NCBI RefSeq assembly: GCF_030413175.1 | Contig: NZ_CP129212.1 | Span: 1,736,001-1,800,000, forward strand | From: Bradyrhizobium roseum | GTDB lineage: Bacteria; Pseudomonadota; Alphaproteobacteria; Rhizobiales; Xanthobacteraceae | Direction of reading: 5' to 3' | Length of the DNA stretch: 64,000 nucleotides | Shown here: in pieces, positions 54,649-63,787 of the stretch | How positions within the stretch are numbered: position 1 is the first letter of the stretch | Layout: each line of letters begins with the position of its first letter | The notes under the pieces: model-generated | What the model was told of the DNA's origin: nothing | What the model saw: the letters and a program-made list of their open reading frames with translations, nothing else | Database searches by the model: none | Program-made: the position numbers and the translations under genes

Positions 54649-55137
54649 TCAGGCCGGTTGAAGGACGAAATGCGCCTCTAGGCTGGTTTCCTTCGGACTG
54701 CGCATCACGGGACGCAGGAAGACGGTTTTGAACTCGCCGCTGTCATAGGCGAGGTGGCCGTGCGGCTGGCCGAACACGGGAATGATCTGCGGCATCTCAA
54801 GCCGGAATTTCCCGTCCTTGTCGGTGAGCGTCGCGCCGTGACTCTGCGGCTCGTGCTCCTGCCCTTCGGTGGTGTGCGCCCAGATCTGGATGCGCTGCCC
54901 GGCCAGCGGCGTCCCGTCGCCGGCGCGGCGCACGGTGCCGCTCATCCAGAAACCGCCCTTGCCGATCCGCTCCACGACAGCAGCACCCTTGCGGTAATTG
55001 TTCGCTCCGCCCGACATCGACGCGGTCGGCGCGAGGCCTTGCGCGCGGGCGGGCAACAGCGGCCCGGAAGCCCCGGTCGCCAGCACGGCACCGCCGGCGG
55101 CGAGGAGGTTGCGGCGGCTGAACAGGATGGATGTCAT
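54649..55137 (-). CDS. Tat-exported intradiol dioxygenase-like protein
   Basis: A 162-residue protein with a twin-arginine signal (SRRNLLAAGGAVLATG) and an intradiol ring-cleavage dioxygenase-like beta-sandwich: GGFWMSGTVRRAGDGTPLAGQ, then IQIWAHTTEGQ, DKDGKFRLEMP and GHLAYDS. The Tyr/Tyr/His/His iron set of true catechol dioxygenases is only partly visible, so catalysis is uncertain. Export folded through Tat and pairing with a cytochrome b-like protein suggest a periplasmic redox role. Confidence 0.75.
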   Translation of the reverse strand: MTSILFSRRNLLAAGGAVLATGASGPLLPARAQGLAPTASMSGGANNYRKGAAVVERIGKGGFWMSGTVRRAGDGTPLAGQRIQIWAHTTEGQEHEPQSHGATLTDKDGKFRLEMPQIIPVFGQPHGHLAYDSGEFKTVFLRPVMRSPKETSLEAHFVLQPA

Positions 55138-55351
55138 GTAAATTACTCCTAGCGCCCCATGCGGTTGATCTGCAGACGCTACACCAACGCGCGCAAGACG
55201 CCCAGTTGACCGACGCGGGGCCTGCCGCCACCCACAATAACAGTGTTGTGAACGAGAGGCCCTGGTTCCGATCCGGCGTGAGGCATCTCACGGTGCGGCG
55301 CGGCGCCCGCGTCCATTGCTGGCGGTGGATGTCAGCCATCGGAGAACGGCC

Positions 55352-55570
55352 ATGGATCAAGCCAAGCGATTGAAACTCGCCGCCGTCGCATTTTCGGTTT
55401 TCTGGATCGGCGGAATGCTGTGGTGGAACGGCGAACTGCACTCTGCCAACGTCGTCATTCTCACGGTATGCGGCGCCATCGGCGGCTATCTCTGGTACCT
55501 CGCCATGCACTGGATGTTCCAGGCCATGCGCCTGTTTCCGCTGAACGACGACCGAGGTGAGGCGCCGTGA
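55352..55570 (+). CDS. Small membrane protein
   Basis: A 72-residue protein with two hydrophobic segments (VAFSVFWIGGMLWW and VVILTVCGAIGGYLWYLA) and a polar C-terminus. GGAG 7 nt upstream sets the ATG at 55352. No family recognised. Confidence 0.65.
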   Translation: MDQAKRLKLAAVAFSVFWIGGMLWWNGELHSANVVILTVCGAIGGYLWYLAMHWMFQAMRLFPLNDDRGEAP

Positions 55571-55621
55571 CAATTCTACTAATCACTGCCATTTTCGCGA
55601 ACGTCAAACGGCTCTATTGGC

Positions 55622-56794
55622 CTACGCGGCATCCCACGCCACCGGCAGATTGAGCAGCCCGCGAAACGCCCAGCCGCCGATCCTGACGGGCTCGCTTTCG
55701 TCGAGCCGCAGGCCCTTCAGCCGCGCGAACGCGCTCGGCAGCGCGACGTCGGCCACCATGGCGCGCGAGGCGAACGCGCCGGCGCAATAATGCGGCCCGG
55801 CGCCGAAGGCGATGCTCTTTTGCGTGTCGCGGGTGATGTCGAAGCGGTCGGGTTCGGCGAAGCAGGCCTCGTCGCGGTTGGCCGAGCCGAACATGAAGAA
55901 AACGCGATCCTCGGGTTCGAAGTCGATACCGCCATAGCGCCACGGTTTGGCGACTCGGCGCGGCTACATCCCGATCGGGGCGATCCAGCGCGCATATTCC
56001 TCGAACACGTCGCGCCATCCGGCTTCGCCATCCAGTACCAGTGCCAGTTGCGCGGGATGCGTCAGCAGCGCCCAGATCGCGCCTGCTATCGCGTCGCGCG
56101 GCTCGTTCTGGCCGCCGGAGATTGCCAGCTTGATGTTCGCGCGGATGCTTTCGAGTGGCTGGCCTGAAGCCAGCAGCACGCTGAGGATCGAGGCGTTCGG
56201 ATGCTTCTTCAACACGGGGATCATGTCGTCGATCGCGGCATCGATTCCCGCGGTGGCGGCATGGCAGCGCGCCTCGATGTCCCTGTTGCCGGTATAGTTG
56301 GCGATGCCGTCGATCATCGCCTGCGACCACGCATCCATGTCCTGGAAGCGCATGTTGGTCAGCCCGGTGACGTCCTTCAGGCATTCGGCCGACAGCGGCA
56401 GCGCCAGCGCCTTGCAGAGGTCGGCAGCACCCTTCGGCGCGAGTTCATCGAGGATGCGGTCGGCATGGGCCTGGAATTGTCTGACCCAGGTGTCGCGCAC
56501 CGTGCGCGGCGAAACTGCCGGAAACATCGCATGCCGCTCCGCCATGTGCGCGTCGCCGTCCTTGCGCATCATGTTGTGGCCCATCAACACGTTCATCAGC
56601 CCGTTGGGCTGGTGCGAGGAGAACACGTCGATGCGCTTCTCCTGCGTGAAGATGTCGTCGCGCCGCGTGAACACGGTCGAGCCGAACTGCGGCACGAACG
56701 CGATCGGCGCCTCCTTGCGCATCCTTGCCAGCGCCGGGTAGGGATCGGCCCAGAACGAAGGAACGTCGACGTCGAAATGCGGGGCGTTGGACAC
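55622..56794 (-). pseudogene. Cytochrome P450 interrupted by an in-frame TAG
   Basis: A 390-codon frame with one TAG at 55964-55966. The first part (276 residues) covers the N-terminal half, the I-helix (SGGQNEPRDA, without the usual Thr) and the ExxR motif in EEYARWIAPIGM. After the stop the same frame goes on with PRRVAKPWRYGG, VFFMFGSANRDEA and the heme loop FGAGPHYCAGAF. Relatives have Ser (TCG) here, so one C-to-A change explains it. It is an inactivated gene or a base error. The SDR gene ends 3 bp upstream in the same direction. Confidence 0.8.
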
Positions 56795-56797
56795 GGC

Positions 56798-57565
56798 TCA
56801 CACCGCCCGGTAGCCGCCGTCGACCATCACGATCTCGCCGGAGACGTAGGCGGAGAGATCGGACGCGAGGAAGATCGCGGGGCCGACGATGTCTTCCGCG
56901 GTGCCGGCGCGTCCGAGCGGGGTGTGGTCCATGAACGTCTTCACCAGTTCCGGATTATTGGCGCGGGCATTGGCGTTCAGGGGCGTCGCGATGAAGCCGG
57001 GGCCGATCGCGTTGACGCGCACACCTTCCTTGCCGAGTTCGGCCGCGAGCGCCTTGGTGAAGCCGAGCACGCCGTGCTTGGAGGCGGTGTAGGCCGGGGA
57101 ACTCGGCGTCCGCACATGCACGATCGACTGGATGGAACCGATATTGACGATGCGGCCCTTGCTGGCACGCAGCGGCGCGAGGAACGCGTGCGTCACGTTA
57201 AATACACCGGTGAGGTTGATCGCGATGATGTCCTCCCAGTCCTTGATCACGTCGTCGGCCGCGCCCAGCATGCCGTTGCGGCGGACGATGCCGGCATTGT
57301 TGACCAGGATCGAGACTTGCCCGACCTTGTCGGCGATCTGCTTTGCCATCGCCACGCAGTCATCCCGCCTGGCGACATCGAGCGCAAAGCTATCGGCCTT
57401 GCCGCCGCCATCGCGGATTTCCTTTGCTGCTTCCGCCGCCGCCTTCTCGTCGCGGTCGAGCAGCACGACCCGTGCGCCCTCGCGGGCATAGCCGATCGCA
57501 ATGGCGCGCCCGATGCCGGAGCCTGCGCCGGTGATGACCGCGATGTGATTCTGGAGAAGGGGCAT
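56798..57565 (-). CDS. SDR family oxidoreductase
   Basis: A 255-residue NAD(P)-dependent dehydrogenase. Cofactor motif TGAGSGIGRA, NNAGIVRRNG, catalytic Ser in GSIQS, YTASKHG with Tyr and Lys, and a C-terminal GEIVMVDGGYR. The FabG-like family acts on many alcohols and ketones. AGGAAA lies about 7 nt before the ATG at 57565. It is cotranscribed with the downstream P450, which suggests a shared oxidative pathway. Confidence 0.92.
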   Translation of the reverse strand: MPLLQNHIAVITGAGSGIGRAIAIGYAREGARVVLLDRDEKAAAEAAKEIRDGGGKADSFALDVARRDDCVAMAKQIADKVGQVSILVNNAGIVRRNGMLGAADDVIKDWEDIIAINLTGVFNVTHAFLAPLRASKGRIVNIGSIQSIVHVRTPSSPAYTASKHGVLGFTKALAAELGKEGVRVNAIGPGFIATPLNANARANNPELVKTFMDHTPLGRAGTAEDIVGPAIFLASDLSAYVSGEIVMVDGGYRAV

Positions 57566-57656
57566 GCGACGTTTCCTCTGCTTTTGATTTTGGCGGAGGA
57601 TAGCAAGCGTGTAGGCTTGTACAAGGGTGGTGCGGAACCGATCGAGGAGGCGAAGC

Positions 57657-58205
57657 ATGACGCACATGATAAACCGGCGGGGCGCATCACGCCCGCCCGT
57701 CGCCGCACGCGCCGTATTGACCATGCTCTGCGCGGCTGCCGCATTGTCGTTTCAACCGGGCGCATCGCCGGCCGGCACGCCGATTGCGGTGGCGGTGGCG
57801 GATTTCGATTATTTCGACACGTCAGGAGAAGTCGCAGATCAGAGCGCGGAGCATCGCGCCCGCGTGGCGTCGTTTGCCAACCTGCTGCGCGAAAACGTGG
57901 CGGCGCAGGGCGATTATCGCGTGGTGTCGATCGAATGCCGCGACCCTCCCTGCACCGCCACCAGCCTGTCGCAGGACGTGTTTATCGCCGCGGCGCGGAA
58001 GGCCGGTGCCCGCCTCGTGATCTACGGTGGCATTCGCAAGATGAGCACGCTGATCCAATGGGGGGAAATCCAACTGCTCGATCTCGACGCCGAGAAACTC
58101 TTGATGCAGCGAACGGTGACGTTCCGTGGCGATACCGACGCCGCCTATCGCCACGCGGCCAATTTCGTCGGCGAGCAGCTCAAGGAAACCATGCCCAAGC
58201 CCTAA
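57657..58205 (+). CDS. Exported DUF2380 protein
   Basis: A 182-residue protein. N-terminal signal peptide or anchor (VAARAVLTMLCAAAALSF, cleavage near ASPAG), then the DUF2380 domain: AVADFDYFDTSGEV, FANLLRENVAAQGDYRVVS, ARLVIYGGIRKMSTL and LMQRTVTFRGDTDAAYRHA. The domain resembles envelope proteins that sum enzyme or stress levels; function unknown. GAGGAGG precedes the ATG. Confidence 0.85.
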   Translation: MTHMINRRGASRPPVAARAVLTMLCAAAALSFQPGASPAGTPIAVAVADFDYFDTSGEVADQSAEHRARVASFANLLRENVAAQGDYRVVSIECRDPPCTATSLSQDVFIAAARKAGARLVIYGGIRKMSTLIQWGEIQLLDLDAEKLLMQRTVTFRGDTDAAYRHAANFVGEQLKETMPKP

Positions 58206-58213
58206 GAGAGATC

Positions 58214-58603
58214 CTAAGTCTTCGCCAGCGATGCCACGCACTCGATCTCGATCAGCATTTTCGGATCGGGCAGCGCCACCACCACGCAGGTGGTGCGCGC
58301 AGGATAGGGCGCGGGGCCGAACGCCGTCGCATACAGCGTGTTCATCGGGGCGACATCGGAGGCGCGCGTCAGCAGCACGTTGACCTTGACGAGATCGCGG
58401 AACGTCGCACCAGCGTCATCCAGGATACGCTTGAGGTTGGCGACGACGAAACCGAACTGCGCCTCAAAACCATCCGCCAACGCGCCCTTGTCGTCAAAAC
58501 CCGGAATGCCCGAGACGAACAGCAGGTCGCCGGTGCGGGCGGCGAACGAGAGCGGCGGCGACTTGATGCCGGCGGGCGGCGCGAAATGCTGGATCGGAGG
58601 CAT
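58214..58603 (-). CDS. RidA family protein
   Basis: A 129-residue trimeric-fold protein of the RidA/YjgF group: LLFVSGIPGFDDKG, QFGFVVANLKRILDDAGATF, DLVKVNVLLT and a C-terminal IEIECVASL. The Arg that binds the imine substrate in true RidA is visible in PARTTCVVVAL. It would deaminate reactive enamines in the cytosol or have a related task. Confidence 0.9.
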   Translation of the reverse strand: MPPIQHFAPPAGIKSPPLSFAARTGDLLFVSGIPGFDDKGALADGFEAQFGFVVANLKRILDDAGATFRDLVKVNVLLTRASDVAPMNTLYATAFGPAPYPARTTCVVVALPDPKMLIEIECVASLAKT

Positions 58604-58976
58604 GGGGCACCTTCATGAACGGGTTCGTTGCCCCGAGACTAACGCGCCGCTGCCTCGCTGGAAAGGCAGCGGCGCGGCGCGTACGACCCGCCGATAGCTT
58701 TTGAAAGTGTCGCCCAGTCAAAACCGCCGGGCACGAATAGCGTAACGTCACTTCGCTTGAAGTAATGCAGTTCACAACTGACGTTGTTTTTTGTCCGTGC
58801 AATCGTGATGAAAATATGTCGATGGCACGGCGCTGCCGTGCGTCCACCGTTTTGCTTGAACCCCGAAAGGGACTATGGCCCCTTGCGCTGATCGGATACA
58901 GTCCGGCGGTTACGACTCGCTTCACGTCAAAGTTCCGCCGAACCTTTCGATTCGGCGATCTCCGGAGATCCGATCC
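58604..58976. other. Divergent intergenic region, no gene seen
   Basis: About 370 bp between divergent genes. It should carry both promoters. The sequence AACGTCACTTCGCTTGAAGT near 58741 holds a short dyad CACTTCG/CTTGAAGT. No coding frame is convincing. Confidence 0.4.
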
Positions 58977-59417
58977 ATGAAAATGCCATCCGTCATTCGC
59001 GTCGCCGTGCTTGCGTTTGCCGCCCTCGCCGGGGCTGCGCTGTCCTCCACCGCGCGTGCCGACGAGGGCTTTGTCCAGCTCACGATCTACAAGGCGGGCT
59101 GGATCATCGGCGGCTCCGGCGGCAGCGGCGTTTTGAATTTCCGCGGACGGCGTTATCCGCTGTCGACCGGCGGTCTGGATTACGGCCTGGTGTTCGGCGG
59201 CTCGAAGACGGTGCTGCGCGGCCGCGTCAGCAACATCTACCGGCCCTCCGATGTCGCCGGCGTCTATGGCGCAGCCGGCGCGGGCCTCGCCGTCGGCCGT
59301 GGCGCGCGCGGCATCGTGCTGAGCAACCAGAAGGGCGCGGTGCTGGAACTGAGCGGCCACCAGGTCGGCTTGATGGCGAACGCCGATCTCTCCGGCCTGG
59401 CCATCACGCTGCAGTAG
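58977..59417 (+). CDS. Exported EipA/DUF1134-like protein
   Basis: A 146-residue exported protein. Signal peptide to STARAD, then a Gly-rich beta domain: KAGWIIGGSGGSGVLNFRG, RYPLSTGGLDYG, VYGAAGAGLAVGRGARG and NADLSGLAITL. The order of these blocks recalls the C-terminal domain of DUF1134 (EipA) envelope proteins, but the match is from memory and weak. A cell-envelope role is likely. Confidence 0.65.
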   Translation: MKMPSVIRVAVLAFAALAGAALSSTARADEGFVQLTIYKAGWIIGGSGGSGVLNFRGRRYPLSTGGLDYGLVFGGSKTVLRGRVSNIYRPSDVAGVYGAAGAGLAVGRGARGIVLSNQKGAVLELSGHQVGLMANADLSGLAITLQ

Positions 59418-59445
59418 GGGTTCGTTGCGTCGTGCTGTGGTACCG

Positions 59446-59991
59446 ATGAACCGCGAACAACTGATCGCTGCTTATTCCGCCCCCGGACGCCATTATCACA
59501 ACCTCGCGCATATCGAGGATTGTCTCGCCGCACTCGCGCGCATCGAAAATCTCTCGCCGCGCGAGCGCGAAATTCTCGTCGAGGCGATCTGGTGGCACGA
59601 CGTCGTCTACGACGCGACGCGCGCAGACAATGAAGAGCTCAGCGCGCAACTTTCGGAACAGCACGTCCGTGCGGATATCCGCGACGAAGTCGCCCGCCTG
59701 ATCCGGCTGACCAAATCGCACGACGTGCAGGTGGACGATCGCCTCGGCGCCATCCTGATCTCGATCGACCTCAGTATTCTGGGCGCGGAGCCCGCGCGCT
59801 ACGATGCCTACGCCGCGGCGATTCGGCAGGAGTTCATTCACGTGCTGGAGGCCGACTATCGCGCCGGCCGCGCCGGCGTGCTCGCCCGGTTCGCCGCGCG
59901 GCCGGTCATTTTTCCCGATGCGGCGTTTGCTGCGAAATACGACCGGCCCGCGCGCGACAACCTCGCGCGCGAACTGGCCTCGTTGCGCTGA
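59446..59991 (+). CDS. HD-domain metal-dependent phosphohydrolase family protein
   Basis: A 181-residue cytosolic protein. The metal site is visible as YHNLAHIEDCL and AIWWHDVVYDA (His-Asp pair), followed by RLIRLTKSHDVQ and an SIDLSILG segment with Asp. This is the predicted HD hydrolase group that includes short N-methyl-D-aspartate-receptor-unrelated enzymes of unknown substrate. The ATG at 59446 begins MNREQLIAAY, the usual start. Confidence 0.85.
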   Translation: MNREQLIAAYSAPGRHYHNLAHIEDCLAALARIENLSPREREILVEAIWWHDVVYDATRADNEELSAQLSEQHVRADIRDEVARLIRLTKSHDVQVDDRLGAILISIDLSILGAEPARYDAYAAAIRQEFIHVLEADYRAGRAGVLARFAARPVIFPDAAFAAKYDRPARDNLARELASLR

Positions 59992-59994
59992 GGA

Positions 59995-60498
59995 TTACTT
60001 CACGCCGAGGAAATCCCGCTTGCCGATCTCCACGCCGTTGTGCCGCAAAATGCCGTGCGCGGTGGCGGCGTGGAAATAGAAATTCGGAAACGCGAAGTTG
60101 ACGAGGTATTGCTGGCCCTTCATCGTCATGCTGTTGTTCGGCCCGGCCGGGAAGGTGACCTCGCGGCTGTCGCCGCCCTCGAACTGCGCCGGCTTGAACG
60201 ATTTGACATAGTCGACAGCTTTCGCGATCCGCGCCTGCAATTCCTCAAAACTCTTTTCGGTGTCGGGCGTCGACGGCACCTCGTTGCCGGTCAGGCGCGC
60301 GCAGGTCTTCATGGCGAAATCGCAGGTGGTCTGCACCTGCCGCGACAGCGGATACATGTCGGGATAAAGCCGCGCGTTGAGCAGCACGTCAGGTTGGATG
60401 TTCTTCGCCTTGCAATGCGCGTCCGCCTTGGTGAGCAGGCCGGAGAGCCCGCCCAGAATTTGCAGGAAGGCGGGCACGGTGGCGTCATGGAAAGACAT
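59995..60498 (-). CDS. DUF1993 family protein
   Basis: A 167-residue helical protein of the DUF1993 (DinB-like) group: VPAFLQILGGLSGLLTKADAH, ARLYPDMYPLSRQVQTTCDFA, and YLVNFAFPNFYFHAATAHGIL. DinB-like proteins are metal-dependent in part; the function here is unknown. Convergent with the HD-domain gene, with 3 bp between stops. Confidence 0.9.
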   Translation of the reverse strand: MSFHDATVPAFLQILGGLSGLLTKADAHCKAKNIQPDVLLNARLYPDMYPLSRQVQTTCDFAMKTCARLTGNEVPSTPDTEKSFEELQARIAKAVDYVKSFKPAQFEGGDSREVTFPAGPNNSMTMKGQQYLVNFAFPNFYFHAATAHGILRHNGVEIGKRDFLGVK

Positions 60499-60618
60499 GT
60501 GATGCTCTTTTCGTGAGATGGAATGGTGCCTCAGGAGAGTGAGGTTTGGTCGAGATGGGGCTGGGGGAGAGGAAATTCAACGCTTGCAGCATGGCAATCG
60601 CCGTCAATTATTCTCCAG

Positions 60619-60756
60619 CCGTCATCGCCCGCGAAGGCGGGCGATCCAGTATTCCAGAGGCGGTGGTGATAGAACCGATAAGCCGCAGCGTACTGGATTC
60701 CTCGCCGGAGCCTGTCATCGGGCGGCCGTTCGGCCGACCCGTTGGCGGGGAATGAC
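60619..60756. repeat. Dispersed palindromic repeat, copy 2
   Basis: CCGTCATCGCCCGCGAAGGC begins the unit. Shared cores with 3711-3797 are GTATTCCAGAGGC and GCGTACTGGATT. An extra hairpin GGGCGGCCGTTCGGCCGACCC follows at about 60719. It lies between divergent or convergent gene ends. Confidence 0.75.
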
Positions 60757-60771
60757 AACGAGTATGACTGA

Positions 60772-62091
60772 CTAGTTCATCGCGCCTTGCCGCGGCGTTC
60801 CGCGCATCCGCGCCAGCAATTCAGCCGTCGGCCAGGAATCCGCCGGCAGGCCGTATTTCACCTGCATCGCCTTGACCGCCGTGCGGCTCAATTGCCCCAT
60901 GATGCCGTCGACCTTGCCGACGTTGAAGCCGGCGCGCACCAGAAGCTGCTGCATCTCCTTCAGTTCGTTGAGCGGCAGCTGCGCCACCGGCACGGCGGGC
61001 TGGCGCATCGGGGCTGCGCCGGCGATGCGGCTGGCGAGATAGGCCGCCGTTGTCGAATAGATCAGCGAGTTGTTCCATTCGGTATAGGCGGCAAAATTCG
61101 CATACGCCAGGAACGCCGGTCCGGTGCGGCCCATCGGCAGCAGCAGCGAGGCCGGCATGTCGTCGTTCGGCAATGGCCTGCCGTCGGGATAAGTGACGCC
61201 GAGCTGCGCGAGTTTTGAGCGCGGCAGCTTGATCGTCAGGTCTGCCTGCTCCCACGGAAAATTCGCCGGCGCGCGCACTTCCTGCAGCCATGGCTCGCCG
61301 CGCCGCCATTTCAATCCGTTGGCGATATAGTTCGCGGTCGAACCGATCACGTCGGGCGCACTGCGCAGCAAATTGCGGTGGCCGTCGCCGTCGTAGTCCA
61401 CGGCATAGTTGAAATAATGCGTCGCCAGAAACTGCGTCTGGCCGAGTTCACCGGCCCAGGCGCCGATCATCTCGGCAGCCGACAGATCGCCGCGGTCGAT
61501 GATCTTCAGCGCGGCGATGGTCTCCTTCTGGAACATCTCGGAACGGCGGCAATCATAGGCCAGCGACACCAGCGATGGCAGCGTGTGCAGATTGCCGAGC
61601 TCGGCGCCAAACGAGCTCTCCAGCCCCCAGAATGCGGCGATCACCGCCGGCGGCACGCCATATTCCTTTTCCGCGCGCGCGAACGCCGCCGCATGCTTCT
61701 TGATCTGCGCCTGCGCGTTCCGCGCCGCGCCCTCGGACGCCCGATGGCGCGCGAATTCGGTGAACACCTGGCCGAACACGCGCTGGCCACGGTCGCGGTT
61801 GACGATGCCCTGGTTGTAAGTGAGGTACGGCGCGGCCTCGGCCAGCGCCCGCTGCGAGACGCCCTGGGCCACCGCCTGCTGCTTGAGGTCGGCCAGAAAC
61901 CGCTCGAACGACTGGCCGTTGTGACAGGCCGCCGCACGGGGCGCGCGGGGGGCTGCGGCCGGCGGCTGCTGTCCGGGGACAACAATCGGTCTCGGCGCGG
62001 CACGAACCTGGCCGGGGGCAGGCTGGGCAGTGGCGAGGGATGAAAGGGATGCGGATACCGTGGCAGCGAGGAGGAGTCTGAACAGCGGCAT
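60772..62091 (-). CDS. Lytic murein transglycosylase with peptidoglycan-binding domain
   Basis: A 439-residue exported enzyme, paralog of the gene at 43761. Signal peptide to about LATAQ, Pro-rich linker, SLT_2 domain with the catalytic Glu in FWGLESSFGAELG and WAGELGQTQFLATHY, and a C-terminal peptidoglycan-binding domain (LVRAGFNVGKVDGIMGQLS). It cleaves glycan strands of peptidoglycan in the periplasm. Confidence 0.92.
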   Translation of the reverse strand: MPLFRLLLAATVSASLSSLATAQPAPGQVRAAPRPIVVPGQQPPAAAPRAPRAAACHNGQSFERFLADLKQQAVAQGVSQRALAEAAPYLTYNQGIVNRDRGQRVFGQVFTEFARHRASEGAARNAQAQIKKHAAAFARAEKEYGVPPAVIAAFWGLESSFGAELGNLHTLPSLVSLAYDCRRSEMFQKETIAALKIIDRGDLSAAEMIGAWAGELGQTQFLATHYFNYAVDYDGDGHRNLLRSAPDVIGSTANYIANGLKWRRGEPWLQEVRAPANFPWEQADLTIKLPRSKLAQLGVTYPDGRPLPNDDMPASLLLPMGRTGPAFLAYANFAAYTEWNNSLIYSTTAAYLASRIAGAAPMRQPAVPVAQLPLNELKEMQQLLVRAGFNVGKVDGIMGQLSRTAVKAMQVKYGLPADSWPTAELLARMRGTPRQGAMN

Positions 62092-62167
62092 CGATGTTCC
62101 CGGTAAAGCGTGAGTCAGAAAACCACGTTCTAGACCGGCCGGCCAGATTAGCCAACGCCGCCAGCCC

Positions 62168-62228
62168 CGTCATTGCGAGCGCAGCGAAGCAATCCATCTA
62201 TCCCCGAGTTGAGACGTGGATTGCTTTG
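62168..62228. repeat. REP palindrome, copy 2 (worn right arm)
   Basis: The left arm CGTCATTGCGAGCGCAGCGA is the same as at 23843. The right side keeps only GTGGATTGCTTTG and lacks CGCTCGCAATGACG. Confidence 0.75.
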
Positions 62229-62421
62229 GCCGCCGCCCAGCCCCACCTCGGTACGATCCGCCCCCGCAAGCCCCGCCGTGCGCATGGGAGACCGCCGGAT
62301 CAACCCGGTCTGACAGGCTGTTCCAATCGCCTCCCGCCGTGTAGGCTTGGCGCACTGCCGGGCCGGGATAAGGCCTCGCCCATGTGGGACGGGCAGACAA
62401 AATGGGAGATTGCGGAAGACC

Positions 62422-63291
62422 ATGACGGAACTCCGATATCTGGCGCCCACCTCGCTTGACGAAGCGATCGGCGCATTTGCGAAAGCCGGCAGCGCCGCGC
62501 GTATCCTGGCCGGCGGAACGGATTTGCTGGTGCAGATGCGTTCAGGCGCGCTGAAGCCCGGCGTGATCGTCGACATCAAGAAAATCCCCGAGATGACGCA
62601 GATCGAGCAGACCGCCGATGGCGGTTTTCGCATCGGCGCCGCCGTCTCCGGCATGGCGCTGCACGATCACGAAACGTTCGGCAAGGTCTGGCCCGGCGTG
62701 CTGGAGGCGATCAACCTGATCGGCTCCAAGCAGGTGCAGGGCCGCGCATCCGCCGGCGGCAATCTTTGCAACGGCTCGCCCGCCGGCGACAGCGTACCCG
62801 CGATGGTCGCGGCCGGCGCCGTGGTCACCGTGCAGGGTCCGAACGGCCGCCGCGAGCTCAAGGTCGAGGACGTGCCCGCCGGTCCCGGCCGCACCAACCT
62901 CAAGCCCGGCGAGATACTGGTGAGCATTACGTTACCGCCGCGTCCGGCCGGATCGAGCGATGCGTATCTGCGCATGATCCCGCGCACCGAGATGGATATC
63001 GCCGTGGTCGGCGTCGGCGTCAGCCTGACGATCAAGGACGGTACGGTCACCGCCGCCCGCGTCGGCCTCGGCGCGGTGGCGCCCACCGTGCTGCTGGTCG
63101 AAGACGCCGCGAAAGCGTTGATCGGCTCGAAGCTGGACGACGCCGCGCTGGCGAAAGCAGCCGCGGCGTGCTCCGCGGCCTGCCGTCCGATCGACGACAA
63201 GCGCGGCACCATTGCCTATCGCACCAAGGTGGCCGGCGTGCTGCTCAAGCGCACCGCCGCCATCGCCGCCAAACGCGCCGCAGGGAAATAA
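62422..63291 (+). CDS. Molybdenum hydroxylase FAD subunit (CoxM-like)
   Basis: A 289-residue subunit of the xanthine dehydrogenase/CO dehydrogenase family. FAD-binding motifs RILAGGTDLLVQMR and ASAGGNLCNGSPAGDSVP, with the CO-dehydrogenase-type C-terminal domain. It carries electrons from the 2Fe-2S subunit to the acceptor. It opens a three-gene operon in M-S-L order; the gap to the next gene is 5 bp. The substrate is set by the large subunit and is unknown. Confidence 0.92.
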   Translation: MTELRYLAPTSLDEAIGAFAKAGSAARILAGGTDLLVQMRSGALKPGVIVDIKKIPEMTQIEQTADGGFRIGAAVSGMALHDHETFGKVWPGVLEAINLIGSKQVQGRASAGGNLCNGSPAGDSVPAMVAAGAVVTVQGPNGRRELKVEDVPAGPGRTNLKPGEILVSITLPPRPAGSSDAYLRMIPRTEMDIAVVGVGVSLTIKDGTVTAARVGLGAVAPTVLLVEDAAKALIGSKLDDAALAKAAAACSAACRPIDDKRGTIAYRTKVAGVLLKRTAAIAAKRAAGK

Positions 63292-63296
63292 GCTCA

Positions 63297-63773
63297 ATGG
63301 CCAAAGTTCACGTCACCACCACGATCAACGGCGAGCCGATGGAATTCCTCTGCGAGCCGTCGGATACCATGCTCGACGCGCTGCGCGGCAGCTTGAACCT
63401 CACCGGATCCAAGGAAGGCTGCGCCTCCGGCGACTGCGGCGCCTGCTCGATCACGCTGGACGATCAACTGGTCTGCTCCTGCCTGATGCTCGCGGTCGAG
63501 TCCGAAGGCCACGAGATCCGCACCATCGAAGGCATGGCCAACGGCGACAAGCTGCATCCCCTCCAGCAGAAGTTCCTGGAAATGGCCGCGCTTCAGTGCG
63601 GCATCTGCACCTCCGGCATGCTGGTCGCCTCCGACGCGCTGCTCAAGCGCAATCCGAACCCGAGCGAGGAGGAAGTCCGCTTCTGGCTCGCCGGCAACCT
63701 CTGCCGATGCACCGGCTATGACAAGATCGTCCGCGCGGTGATGGACACCGCCGCTGAAATGCGCGCGCAATAA
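63297..63773 (+). CDS. Molybdenum hydroxylase 2Fe-2S subunit (CoxS-like)
   Basis: A 158-residue protein with two 2Fe-2S clusters: the plant-type site EGCASGDCGACSITL with VCSCL, and the helical site LQCGICTSGM with NLCRCTGYD. It passes electrons from the molybdopterin site to FAD. It overlaps nothing and follows the FAD subunit by 5 bp. Confidence 0.95.
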   Translation: MAKVHVTTTINGEPMEFLCEPSDTMLDALRGSLNLTGSKEGCASGDCGACSITLDDQLVCSCLMLAVESEGHEIRTIEGMANGDKLHPLQQKFLEMAALQCGICTSGMLVASDALLKRNPNPSEEEVRFWLAGNLCRCTGYDKIVRAVMDTAAEMRAQ

Positions 63774-63787
63774 GCGGGAGACAGCCA

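Noticed and set aside
55614..56384. Frameshift as explanation for the broken P450
   Set aside because: Both parts lie in the same reading frame, separated by one TAG, so it is a nonsense change and not an indel. Amber recoding (pyrrolysine) was also rejected for lack of any such machinery or context.
56201..58618. 805-codon open frame on the plus strand
   Set aside because: It is antisense to the P450 and SDR genes and runs into DUF2380 in another frame. Its Arg/Gly/His-rich product has no motif; such frames are common in GC-rich DNA.
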